A stretch of DNA of 64,000 bases from the NCBI RefSeq assembly GCF_022605165.1, contig NC_063073.1, forward strand, positions 2,108,001 to 2,172,000, in the 5' to 3' direction. Source of the DNA: Purpureocillium takamizusanense. Lineage: Eukaryota; Ascomycota; Sordariomycetes; Hypocreales; Ophiocordycipitaceae. The position numbers and the translations under genes were made by a program. Below the pieces are notes generated by a model that was given only the letters and a program-made list of their open reading frames with translations, made no database searches and was not told where the DNA came from. Positions 46,742-57,664 of this stretch are shown here, one piece after another; position 1 is the stretch's first letter; every line of letters begins with the position of its first letter.

Positions 46742-49611
46742 TCAACCCGTCACCCTCCTCACCCACAGCGTCGTGGGCTCGAATTCGGCGTCTTGGTCCA
46801 GCCGCTTGTACGCCCGGTGCAGCTTGAGGCCCAGCTCGTATTCCTCCCGCTGCACCTCCGCGAGCTCCCCCTTCAGGGCGTCGACCTTTTGCTTCTCCAC
46901 CTCGCGCTTGCGAAGCACCTCTTCACTCGCGAGTAGGTTGTCGGCGGGCATCAGTTCCGTCATCTGCTTGATGCTTCTGGTGATATTGATCCGCCGATGC
47001 ACCAGGCCCTGGATCTGCGCGTTCAAGTTGGCGACGCGATCGTTCGACGACGATTGCTCGTGCGGAGCTGGAGGGAGCGGCTTCGCCATGGACAGCATGG
47101 AGGAGCGACGATCAGACTGCTGGCTCTCGCTGAATATGCGAGCATGCGCAGCGCGCTCGTGGACTGGAACGTGACTCGAGGCTGAATACGGACTGCTCAT
47201 CGTGATGGCAACGGGCTCGGGCTCTGCTCCAACGCTGTACTCCTCAGCGGCGGGCCGTCTTCGCTCCATCCCCGGGGTCGCCAGCACCGGCAGGGCTGGG
47301 ACGGGAGGCTCGTCCACTGATTGTCGGGGCGAGCCGGGATTCGATGTCGCGTACGTTGTGACGCTGAATCGTGACGGCGGTTGCACCCAGGCGTCTTGAT
47401 CGCTCGAAGGCCCGGCGCTTGCGCCAATGGAGTGAGACAAGGCCGTGCCCGGGGATGCGGTGGAAGCACCTGGTGGGGGCTTCCGCTTGATGGGCTTGGA
47501 CGGATGCACGTCAGGTGAGACACCGCGTGGTGCCACCGAGGTTTCCCACGATTGGAAAGCGGCAGCTGGAGGTGATGGGGACAGATAGTCCGTGTCGGGT
47601 GGGCTGGGATACGAATGCGCTCCAGCGTCAGACTGAGATTGAAGAGGGGCTTGGGCATGCCACGACGGGCTGGTAGCTTTTCTAGCCGTCTCGTGGGCGG
47701 CTGCCAGGGGGTGCGGGTTGCGCGCTGGAGCTGTAGCGGCTCCCGCATTGTGCGTTTCAGATGTAGCCTGGCCGCCCGGGGTATGGGCACTTGTCGAAAT
47801 GGGCACCCCGCCACGACCTGTGCGCTTGCTGCTCTTCCGGGGAATCTGAAGAGGACCTGCCTTCGGGTCATCGCGTACGGGTTTGATCAGCTTCGTCCGA
47901 CCACTCGCCCCATGCCACGGGGGCCGGCTGTCAAGCGGCTCGGGTTTGCTCCGTCCCATAAATCGCATGCGCTGCCCAAACGAGGGCGATGGTGTGTTGC
48001 GGTGGCTCGACACGGGTGCCGTTACCACTGTGGTAGAGCCAAATGCTTGAGGCGGGTTGAGCGTCTCAGCAGCACGCTCCCGTGGCATTGCATTCCCAGG
48101 TTGCCCTGGGCGGTGGTGCCCGTGATGGATTTGGCGTTCCCACAAGCGGTTCTCGGGGGGCACAGGTTGTCGCAGCTGAGGGACCGACGGGTCGGGCACA
48201 CTTCGCGGTAGGTGATGAGCATGCTGCAACGAAGGAATATGGCTTCGCTGCTGGTGAGGAGCGGGGCGCTCTGGGTGTGCTCGGAGCGGGCCTCCTATGA
48301 GTTGCTGCTGGAAGCGATCCAGCTCTTCGTCGATGGGAGAGACATCGTCGGCGGCATGTCTGGTCGCGACAGTCAGTTGCATTGTCACCGTCACAGGGGA
48401 GGGCACCTTGCGAATAATGCCCAGCATGATACTCACCCGCCGTGGAGAGCGCCAGCTTCGGGGGAGCTGGGAGGAGAAACCTGCTCCTCAGCTGCTGGGC
48501 GGACGTACATGTCTCCGGATGCCTGCTTGACGGGGCCCTTGAGGTCGACGCCGCCGACAGTGTCGTCACTGTCGCCGTAGACTGACGATGCAGGACGCCA
48601 GCGCGAGTCTTGTTGATGAAGGTGCTGGTGTTGTTGGAACCGTCGCCGGGGATCTCGTGGGGGTGGCTCGCGACTTGGAGCAGCCAATAGGTCCTGTTGC
48701 TGAGAAGGGAGAATGCTGCAGCACGGGCCAGAAGGGGGCAGATGTCAGCCGGTTTGTTTGCAGTTACGTGTGTACAAAGCATGTGTTGTGTGTGTGGGTG
48801 TGGGTGCGAGGTGCAAGAAAGATACAGAAGTCGTCACGGGACCGTGCGTGCGGACCGCCATAGCCTCGATCCGGGCACAGCCTGCGTGGCCATGAGCACA
48901 GTCTCCCACAACATTGCCAATGTCGTCGGCTCATTCGACAGCGCCCGCTAGAGACAAGAATAGGCCATGGCAGCCGATGAGGATGACGATGGAGGAGTGA
49001 CGTGCATGCATGGGTGGTAGGCTGTAGCCCCCCGGCATCGGGCTAATTGGCGCGGAGATGGGCCATCAATCCACTTGCCAACAGGCAGGCCGGGTGGAGG
49101 GAGCCCGAGCTGAAGGACGGACAACCGACGTCGCTCACAATGCTCTGTGCAGGCATCCAAGGCACCGGGGCTCGCATGCGCAGGAGTGGCAACTGCCAGG
49201 TGAAGGAAGACGGGCGCCACGGAGACGGAGAAATGGGTTTGGAAGCGATGACGATGATGAAGAAACCTGGGGCACTCACACGTCAACTGAAGATAGCCGG
49301 GGCACAACCTTGCCCCTGCGAACCTCGAGGCGGAAGGGGACGTTGCGCGAGATGCCCAGTGCGTCGAGCGGGTCGTCGAGGCTGTCAGAACGGCGCGACC
49401 TGGGGCTGCGGATGCGGGGGATTCTCTGCTTATGCTTGCCGACGGAGGCGCCACGACGAGGCTTGGACGACGAGGCGGCGTGATGACGAGGAGGGGGATG
49501 GTGAAGGAAGTCCTGCTCGGCCGTTGCGAGGGCGGTGGTGGTGTTGGTGGCCGGGGATGCTGGAGCGTCGGTTGCGCTGGTCGCCGTCGCGGTTCGCAGG
49601 CGGTCCCACAT
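46742..49611 (-). CDS. Large disordered protein with C-terminal coiled coil
   Basis: Three exons (49280-49611, 48437-48715, 46742-48359) encode 742 residues if translation starts at the ATG at 49611, the only ATG in exon 1, which sits in a near-perfect context (gccgccaccATG). Phases agree at both junctions (2 and 2). Most of the chain is Ser/Pro/His-rich and disordered. A conserved-looking patch SLDDPLDALGISRNVPFRLEV lies in exon 1, and RMRFMGRSKPEPLD and KPLPPAPHE in exon 3. The C-terminal 100 residues form a coiled coil (RVANLNAQIQGLVHRRINITRSIKQM; EEVLRKREVEKQKVDAL; LHRAYKRLDQDAEF), a pattern seen in cytoskeletal or septation scaffold proteins. No family is named. The first intron is unusually long (564 bases), so exon 1 is less certain than the rest. 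A stop-poor in-frame stretch extends upstream to 49938 without an ATG. Confidence 0.55.
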
Positions 49612-52086
49612 GGTGGCGGCGGCGACTGGGCTGGTCGAGGTTGAAACGGCTGTTCTTTTTCTGGAAGCTGACGCTGGTGGCACTGCTAGTGCTTGTGCGT
49701 CCTCTCTCAAGAGCTCCCACAGGCGGGCTGCCTGGAGTAAGCGCCGGCGGAGCGTCTCCGTGAACTGGGCAGAGCTCCCGAGCAGCCTTCCAAGTTGTTG
49801 GGCTGTTTCCACGGCAGCCTGTGCTCGGTTTTGGTGCCCCGTGAAAGTCGTCGCGAGGCGAAAAGGAGGCGCGAGAGGCGACGATGTCGGGTGGGCAGCC
49901 AGCCGGCGGGCCTGTGTAAACTGTGCAGTGTCGGTCAAGACTCAAAACCAGGCTTACACGGCAATACTCGGCTTTGGATTTGCCCGGTGATCAAAACGAC
50001 TGGATGGCGCGGGCGTGTTGCAGACAGACCAACTGGAAGGTCTGCCCGTGCCTCAGATGCTGTGACGCTCAGGAGGTGTCGACGGGAGGACGGGGGCTGA
50101 CGGCGCAGTCAGTCCACCAACCCTGCTTTGCAGATCCGGCAGTAAGACCAAAACAAGAAGGAAAACACTGGCGTCAACGAAAGATGGCTAGCAAGCGCGA
50201 AAACACTCCATCATTTCTTCGGGAAGCGAGCGCGTGGAGCGGGGGGACTGTTCGGTAGTTGTACTCGCACGTCCGTACGTATCCGCTGACCTCACGCCGC
50301 CTGAGCTGGTGAATCGGGATTCGGGACCGTCGTCACTCGGTTCCATCGCATCGCCAACAAATTTACACGTCCGGGGGCCAGATGGCAAATGCGCCCCCCG
50401 CCCCCTCTCTCCCGCATCCTCGGCGTCTCTAGCTTTTTGCTCATGATCGCCAGTAGCCACTCGAGTCACGCCTGTGACCAAGATCCGTATCGCAGTCGTC
50501 GCACGGACGGCGGGCGCCGGGGCAAGCAGGGGCCAACGACCGCGGGTGGCCCTTGACGGGATATTAAAGGCGCAGCTACGGCGCGTGTGATGAGGAGCGG
50601 CGCTGCAAGATCCTCTTCAAGCGACTCGGACGGCCGAAACGAAAGGAGGGGCGCCCGTTTGGTCCCCTGGCCGGCGGGCCAACCAGAGCGCCGCCCGTCG
50701 CGTGATTGCCAGGCTGGTCATGGAAACAGCCGCCGCCCGCCGGGGGTGTCCCGTCGCGTTTCAGCGTCGCTGTTGGACACCGACTGACTGGCCGCTGCGA
50801 AGTCTGTCGGGGAAAGTCTTTTTGTTTTTCTTTTCTTTCTTTCTTTCTTTCTTTCTTTCGTCTTCACTGCTGTTGGGGCTTTTCGGACTCGCCGCTCTGC
50901 TGGTGGCTGGTGCGCCAGGACAAGTTCTAGCATGTCAAGCTGTCCAGGACCATGCGTGAGCTGTGCACTCATGTGCCTGTAAGGTTCCTTAGGTACGTTA
51001 CAGAATCTGGGACATCCAGGGCTACTAACCTAGTAGGGAGAGGCCCCCTAATCAGATGCTGGCAGGTTGTCTTGGGGCTGTGGTTCGTGGGTCGGGTCGA
51101 GCTTTCCAAGGCGGCTGGTCGCGCTTGCCACCAGCTAGCCTCCTGCCAGGTGCGTCGACGTCGGCTGTCACCTCATGCAGGAGCCCAGAAACGTAGATAA
51201 ACAGACGACAAACAGCCGCACCTTGCAAGGAAATGAGATGCAGCAAATCAAGCAGGCGCGATGCAACGCTGGCACCAACATCAGAGACAACCTCGACTAG
51301 GTAAGGTATCCTCCTGCCAATCCTGTTCCGTTCCTGCCTGCCATTTTTAGGTACCCTGATAATAATGAACCTGGCCTGGTGGCTGCCATGCTTCCCTGGC
51401 ATCACATCCTGGCACCTGCCATGCCATGCCGCCTTGTCACATTCGCTGTTCCCCTGGCGCGTGCACCACTCTCGGGTGCACAAGGTGCACAAGGTGCAGG
51501 AGCAGAGGATCGTCAGGTCCCGCAGCCGCTCTTGCCAACAGCCAACCGCGCCTGTTTCAGAAATTCAGGGCCTGGCCAACTCCGCCAAATCGAGCTCCAC
51601 CCTCCGTGCTTCGCTGCAGACGCAACCCTCAACCTCCCCCCTGTCATCCTCGCCCTCGGGTTCCCACCCGTTCTTCGTCAGTGGCAATTTGCGGAGGCCA
51701 CATGTTCCTGCTGCTAAGGTCTTTTTCTGCTTCCGTCCAAGGGGTCATCAGCCATTCGCTCCCCCTCCTCGGCCCACCGTCTGGAGTGGCGCAGCACATG
51801 TTCGTCGCCAGGGCCAGGTGTCGGCGTTTGACGACGACCGCACAAGCATCACAACGATCCGAACGCAACAAGTTGTCTGCCCGAAGCGCCGCCAAGCAAG
51901 TGCCGTCCCATCAGGGGCCATATGTCATCATGGCCCGTTTGGTAGATGCGACAATGTCGAGCGACTTCTCGATGAATGCAGCCCAACAAGTGTTGGATCT
52001 CAGGAAAACCTCGATACATGAGTGAACCGCCCATGGTAAGCCCATTATTAAGACGCTGAAACGCCTTCCGTGCTTATACGTCCAGC
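49612..52086. other. Gene-poor region
   Basis: Upstream flank of the coiled-coil gene, a TTTC tetranucleotide array at 50831-50859, and GC-rich stop-poor DNA at 51.4-52.0 kb. The long open frame 51365-52021 on the plus strand overlaps two others in different frames and lacks domain character. Confidence 0.45.
50831..50859. repeat. (TTTC)n microsatellite
   Basis: Tandem TTTC units in intergenic DNA. Confidence 0.8.
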
Positions 52087-53310
52087 TCACTGCCAATCTG
52101 CCAGTGCACTGTCACCGCTCTTGATGCCAGCGACGTCGAGCCCGTAGCTCCACACCGGCTGCCTCTTCGCCTTGTCCCGTGCGTCTTTGGCTGTCTCAAG
52201 TTCATCCGTGCCGTTCAGATACAAGAGCTTGCCCTTCGGCGCCTCAACTTCGAAGCATGCGCGGACAACATCGGCCGCACTCTTCCACGTCGGCCGCACT
52301 AGGCCGTTGGGGCTCAGCCTCACCATGAGGGGCGCCGCTAACGGGACAATGAGGCCCATGGTCACCGTCTTGACCATAAAGTCGGCTCGACGGCAGAGGT
52401 CCGAGGGCATGCCGCCGGGGTCCAGTCCCACGATGGATACATCGGTCAGTGCAGGGTCCCGCGCCACACGCTCGACCAACTCATGCCTGTCCATCATGTC
52501 AGTATACTACCGTATGCACGCCGGTCCCTACCGCACCGGCAACTCACATGAGCATGACAGCACATAGCTTGCTTGCCCCATATCGTCGGAAGCCGGACTG
52601 TCCGGTGGGATCATCTTGGGGTGTGCTCCATCTACCCCTGGCGACGGCATCTATATCTGGGAGCAGGTTTTGCCACTTGGGGTCTTGATACACAGTGTTA
52701 CCTCCCGATGTGTTCCTAGGATCCTCGACACTGCCGGCAGGTTAGCCGCTTAGAACGGAGGGGATCGGCTTGGGCCAACCAGGAGAAACGCACTCGTGCA
52801 TCCAGCTTCCGAGTATGAGGATCCTCCCATGCTCCTTGTCCATGCTTTGTAGAAGCAGCAGCGATAGGATCAGGTTGGACAGGAAGTTGATTTGCCAAGT
52901 CATCTCAAGTCCGTCGTCGCTCATTGTCTATTGATTGTCTCGGTTGGCATCACTGCTACACAGTTGCGGTTATCATGACTGACCAGAGTGGCACCTTCTT
53001 GGTAGCCAGCATTGAGGATGAGGGCCCTGATGGGCGGCAACTCTCCACTCGCAACACGCTCATTGATTCTGCTAGCCGCCGCCTTGGTGCTGGCGATGGA
53101 GCTGAGATCAACGTCCAGTGTATCATACTTGTGCCCATCGGGGGCTCGGCTCAGCACTGACTGCAGTTTCGATGCTGTTCTGGCCATGCGGACCGCATAC
53201 ACGGCTGCATAGTCGAAAGCGAGTCTTGGGCTCGCGAGGATATGCGCGACGATTGCGGAGCCGAGGCCACCGTTAGCACCGGTGACCAGAATAGTACCTT
53301 TGGATGCCAT
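52087..53310 (-). CDS. Short-chain dehydrogenase/reductase (SDR)
   Basis: Four exons (52984-53310, 52794-52927, 52548-52730, 52087-52486) encode 347 residues with consistent phases (0, 2, 2). The dinucleotide-binding motif TGANGGLGSA sits at about residues 10-19, LNAGYQ follows strand 4, SDDGLEMTWQINFLSN covers the helix with the structural Asn, and the catalytic pair is Tyr204-Lys208 in YGASK, with a candidate Ser in the ILGSW segment. It is a classical Rossmann-fold NAD(P)-dependent oxidoreductase of the type often found with fungal secondary metabolism. No synthase gene lies nearby, so no pathway is assigned. The first intron uses a GTCAGT donor, the least canonical junction here. Confidence 0.87.
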
Positions 53311-54575
53311 GGCGTTGAGTGGCGCAACCTGTGTCTTGATTCTGCTGCCGACAAGCGACTGATATGGGCAGGGAAGAGGATCGTGGGATACCCAAAGCCC
53401 CGCATACTGGGCATTCGAACTCGGCGGAAAGGATACAATCGGCCAACGCATTCATCCGTCACGCTTGGCCAGGATTCTCCGCGTCCACGTGGCGCAAGTC
53501 CATCCGCCCGCAGCATCTAAACAGCGGTGATAACTTTATGGGCCAGTCTAGTTAAGCATGCCCAAGGCGCCCCCAGTTTTCGGCCACACTGGCGGAGGCG
53601 TTCGGGTGGGAAAGCCCGAACTGGACCTCATCCAAGTCCGCCCCCGCCCGCTCAGCGATGCTGTCTCGTCGCTGCATCTCCATGGGCCAGGGGAACCGCG
53701 CTGCTGCGAGACGGTTGGATGACAGACACATCAGGCAATCTCAAGTACATACAGTACTACGTCGAAAAAGGCGGTGCGATGAACCGGACAAGTTGCGTCC
53801 GGCATTCCAAATTGGGCTCCGTGCACAGGCGTCCGGATTTGTCGCAGCGGTCGGTCAGACCGGGCGAACCAACGGCCGGAGCTCATTTCATGCACAGCAC
53901 CGACAGCGCGGGCAGTGGTCCATCAATTTTGCATGAGAAGCCGTTTCTACGTAACCAACCGCATGTCACTCGAGCGGCGTTGACCGCACGTGGACAGGCC
54001 GACCTGCCAATGCAACATGAGTGACGACGGGCGAAAGAAGCCCTCTCGTCAGCGTCAGTCCTGCTACGCTGCTGACGCTGCACATGGCCAAATTCAATCA
54101 ATCACCTCCTCCGCAGCGTCACAGGTTGTACCCTGGTACAACGTACAGTGCTCAAGCGACGTCTGGGAATTGGCGACGTCACTGCAGGCCGTTCACCGTT
54201 GCGGCACACATATTGGTTCAAAGCATTCAACCTGGATGATGCAGGCACGCAAGCGAAGCCGGAGACTTGTGATGCGCATGTGTGTATGTCATCACAAGCG
54301 GGGACGCGCTTTCACTCACTCGGGGAAGATGATCTGTCAAAACGTCATGCTGAGTCCTGACAGCCGTCAATTCTGTTGCCACGTACAAAGTACTATTGCA
54401 CTCCGTCACTCGCCTGCATTCCAGCCAGAAAGCTTGATCGGTTCATGTGAGTGAGGGGGACCAACACGTCGCAATGCCGCAACCCCTATCTCTCCGCCAG
54501 GGGCCTTTGCTAAAATTATTGAGAACTACTAGTAGCCAACGCCCGCAACGTGCCATCCATGACACGCATCGTCGC
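53311..54575. other. Intergenic region
   Basis: Promoter of the SDR gene on the minus strand at the left, 3' flank of the CBM19-like gene at the right. No supported gene lies between. Confidence 0.5.
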
Positions 54576-55103
54576 TCATACGTAAAACGCCCAAAGCAAT
54601 AGAACAACGCCTAACAGCGGCAAGCTCGTTGACCCCTTCGGCCCCTTACTCTGCCCGCCGCTCCCTCCCGTTTTCCTGCCGCCACCGCCATCCACGGATC
54701 CGTCGTGCTGGACGTGAAAGTCGTCGGTCAGGCCCGCGGGCGCGCACACCGTCCCCTTGGCGCAGTTGACGACCTCGCTCCACCGCCCGGCTGCGCACCG
54801 CTGCCACGAGCTCGTCATGCAGTTCCACTGGCCCTCGCTAGAGCACACGGACCCGACTGCCTCGGCGCGGCGGTGCACGGCGCCGCTCGCCCGGATGGCG
54901 TGTTGACTGGGTTCGTTGCCCGTGATGTGACTGCTTGCGCTGGCGGGGAGTGTGGTTGGAGATCGGCGCGTGGTGCTGGGGATGAACTGCCCAAGGGGCT
55001 GCAGGACGAGAAAGCTCGTCACAATGATGGGGATGAAGAAGAAGATCAAGAAACCGTTGCTCCGCAGGCCGTACCTGCGGAATGAGGATGGCCCGGAGCG
55101 CAT
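54576..55103 (-). CDS. Membrane-anchored protein with CBM19-like cysteine motif
   Basis: An intronless 175-residue protein. A strong hydrophobic segment at about 18-40 (GFLIFFFIPIIVTSFLVL) is a membrane anchor. A second hydrophobic tail at about 161-175 follows a Gly/Ser/Lys-rich linker, so the chain could span twice or carry a GPI-type signal. Between them, residues about 87-120 hold five cysteines in the pattern C-x7-C-x7-C-x10-C-x5-C around GQWNCMTSSWQRCAAGRWSE and CAKGTVC. This resembles CBM19-like chitin-binding motifs found in fungal wall proteins. Binding to chitin is inferred only. Confidence 0.6.
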   Translation of the reverse strand: MRSGPSSFRRYGLRSNGFLIFFFIPIIVTSFLVLQPLGQFIPSTTRRSPTTLPASASSHITGNEPSQHAIRASGAVHRRAEAVGSVCSSEGQWNCMTSSWQRCAAGRWSEVVNCAKGTVCAPAGLTDDFHVQHDGSVDGGGGRKTGGSGGQSKGPKGSTSLPLLGVVLLLWAFYV

Positions 55104-56944
55104 GCCGAGGGTTCAGGGTAGGTAACGGGCTTCCGGTGCAACTGATCGGCGACTCTGCTGCGTGCGGGGGGCCCGGGAGGGATTGGAGCCAAACCGGAGC
55201 CCGGGATAAGTGGGGGTTGCGGCCCGATGAAGCGCTGCGTCGGATAGAAGACGGGCCACGGAGAGGAGAGGAGTGGTAAAGGGGGAGAGCGGCAGCCTTG
55301 TCGACCTTGAGAAGGTAAAAGAGAATTATTTCAAAGTATTCTGCACTCGGTGTTGCCAAACCATGGAAACCAGTTCTTGGGCGTGGTTCTCGCCTTTTCT
55401 TTCAACCTGGGCGGTCACTTGTCTTTCCGGGGCGGGCCCACTGGCGTGCGTGTGAATGAATGAATTGCTGCCCAGCCGGCGGGCATCGGCTTCTCCCCCC
55501 GGGACGTGGATGCCCGCCATTGGAGCGACAAACGAGGCAGAGCCTGAATGTATGCACGGAGAGTGGTAGCAGGAGGAGTAGTGATACCTAGTATCTTTGA
55601 GCACCCCCCAGCGGCGGGGCGGCTTCTTGGTTGGGCTCTTCTCTTCTTCTTCTTCTTCTTCTTCTTCCCCCATTGCTGTTGCGCGGGCAGGCAGGCACGT
55701 TTTGTGCGGGCTGCCCGATGGCGTAACGTATGCGTGTGTGCGTGCGAGCGTGCACGTGTGTGCGTGTCTGGTAATAAAGTCGCTTGGGGGGGGGGGGTCA
55801 TTTCTTCCCCATCGTGTTGGGCGGCGTGTGCGTGTGCGTGTGCATGTGTGTGTGCCGGGGAAGCGTCGACGGCACTGCCGGGACGTCATTCCCATCCTTG
55901 ATGCTAATACCTAGGCGCCATCTATGCCTCGCAGGGCGCTGACACTGTGAGGGCGCACACACACGCACCCGTACACATGCACTTACGAAGCGACGACATG
56001 GCGGTCGAATAATTGTGCACTTCCTCTGCCTCAAATTTAAAAAAAAAAAACACCAAGAAAAAAATCGAGGCACCGCAGCGCCATCACTGGTGGCGACAAC
56101 AACCCGGCGCATCACCGACTTGTTCTCCGCTCAACAACGACAGCGCCCGCTCGCCCGCCCGCCCGCCAAGAAAGACTACTACTACTACCACTACCAGCGC
56201 TTTGGCGTGAGTAACCAACTTCATACCTAGGTGGTATGCATGTATACGAACCCATGTGAGGAGACCCTCCCTTCCTTCGTGTCCGTCATGATGGCGGTGT
56301 AGTCCGCCGGGCCGAGAGCTTCTGCTCGACACGACGAGCGAGACGAACGCCTGCCATGGCTCATGCACGCACGCACGCACACACGCATGCATGGCATAGC
56401 ATGGCGTGCAACTCACCCCGCCCTTGCTGAGGCATTGAGCGCATCCTCGTCCCCCGCCGGTCTCATTGTTGTTTTATGTACGAAGTACGTAGTTTAGGTA
56501 GTAAGTACTAGTCGACACTCGCTCGAGAAAGGCTCTTGCTCGTCATCGTCGCGTCACTCATGCAACATGCCCGAGTCTAGACACGGCATGGGAGCTTGTC
56601 ATGCCCACGGCACGCCTGACACAACGCATTCGGAATCACTTGCGTCAACGAGCAATGTCGGCGAGTGTACTTTATACTTTGTATATACATATATGTCTAT
56701 CGTATTAAGCGTAGCTACGTGAGGACGCATCCCAGCACTTGGTCTGCGTTGCAGTATGGCTGGCGCCACTGCACTGCATGAACGCTCCTATGCTGACCCC
56801 GCAAAACTCCTGCGCAATCCATATGCCGTTTGCAATAATAGAGCAATGTACCACCAGCGAGCCGCGAAAATGCGCGCTTGCCTGAATATTATTTAGTTCC
56901 TCAAGAGGGTTTAGTTCCTCAAGAGGGCGGCTTGCGCGAGAGCC
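55104..56944. other. Intergenic region with CTT repeat
   Basis: A CTT repeat at 55641-55667, G-runs, and GTACGAAGTAC at 56478-56488. No gene is supported. Confidence 0.5.
55641..55667. repeat. (CTT)n microsatellite
   Basis: Perfect CTT trinucleotide run in intergenic DNA. Confidence 0.8.
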
Positions 56945-57664
56945 CTAGGAACGCCGCCGATAGCGATATGTCATGGTGCCGTTCCACGCCGGATAAGTCG
57001 TGTGCCACTGCCCGTCGTCGTAGCTGCGAGTCGAGGTGGACGATTGAGGCGTAGTGGTGATGGTCGCAAACGTGGTTGGTGTCGTGACGACGCTAGTGAA
57101 GCTCGTCGGCAGTGTCGAGATGGTATCAGTTGTGGTGGGCGCCGCAGACGTGCTGCTGGCCGTGGGGAGCGGGGTGGTCGTGGCAGACTTGGTGACGGTA
57201 ACGGAGGGCTGCTCGCTCGATACGGACGAGGTTGGTGCCGGAGCCGAGGAGACCATTGAGGATTGCGTAGTAATAGATGGCGGCGGTGGCGGCGGCACCG
57301 AAGTTGAAGTCGCGACGACCGTAGTCGTTGGCTCTCCCGTCATGTCAATGACTGATATGGTGGTTGGGATCGACTTGGTGACAGTCTGCGGTTCGGCGGT
57401 CTTGGTGATGACTTCGGTGGTCGGCTCCGATGTCTTGGTCACAGTTTTGATGATGGTGACTGCAGTGCTGGTGTTGTCATCGCCGCCGTCGCCGCCACCG
57501 CCGCCCGGATGGCTGTCGCCGGGCTCGAGCGGCACGACTGAGTACTTGGGCTTCTTGTCGACGGTAGAAGCCGCGGCGCGAATCTCCATCCCCGACTGGG
57601 GGAGGGCACCGGCGGTGGTGCAGAACGCCGCGAGGACGGCGACGACCGGGAGAGAGCAGCGCAT
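56945..57664 (-). CDS. Secreted Ser/Thr-rich cell-surface protein
   Basis: An intronless 239-residue protein with a signal peptide at about 1-20. After a short conserved-looking segment (KPKYSVVPLEPGDSHPG) and a Gly-rich linker, the rest is dominated by Thr/Ser/Val/Pro (TTEVITKTAEPQTVTKS; TTTTPTTFATITTTPQ), the composition of heavily O-mannosylated wall proteins. Only the signal-peptide cysteines are obvious, so it is not a disulfide-rich effector. There is no GPI signal at the end, which is basic (YRYRRRS), so it is probably released or retained noncovalently. Confidence 0.65.
   Translation of the reverse strand: MRCSLPVVAVLAAFCTTAGALPQSGMEIRAAASTVDKKPKYSVVPLEPGDSHPGGGGGDGGDDNTSTAVTIIKTVTKTSEPTTEVITKTAEPQTVTKSIPTTISVIDMTGEPTTTVVATSTSVPPPPPPSITTQSSMVSSAPAPTSSVSSEQPSVTVTKSATTTPLPTASSTSAAPTTTDTISTLPTSFTSVVTTPTTFATITTTPQSSTSTRSYDDGQWHTTYPAWNGTMTYRYRRRS

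Noticed and set aside
51365..52021. 218-residue open frame on the plus strand
   Set aside because: Three overlapping frames on this strand are open, which points to stop-poor DNA rather than coding; no signal peptide or domain.
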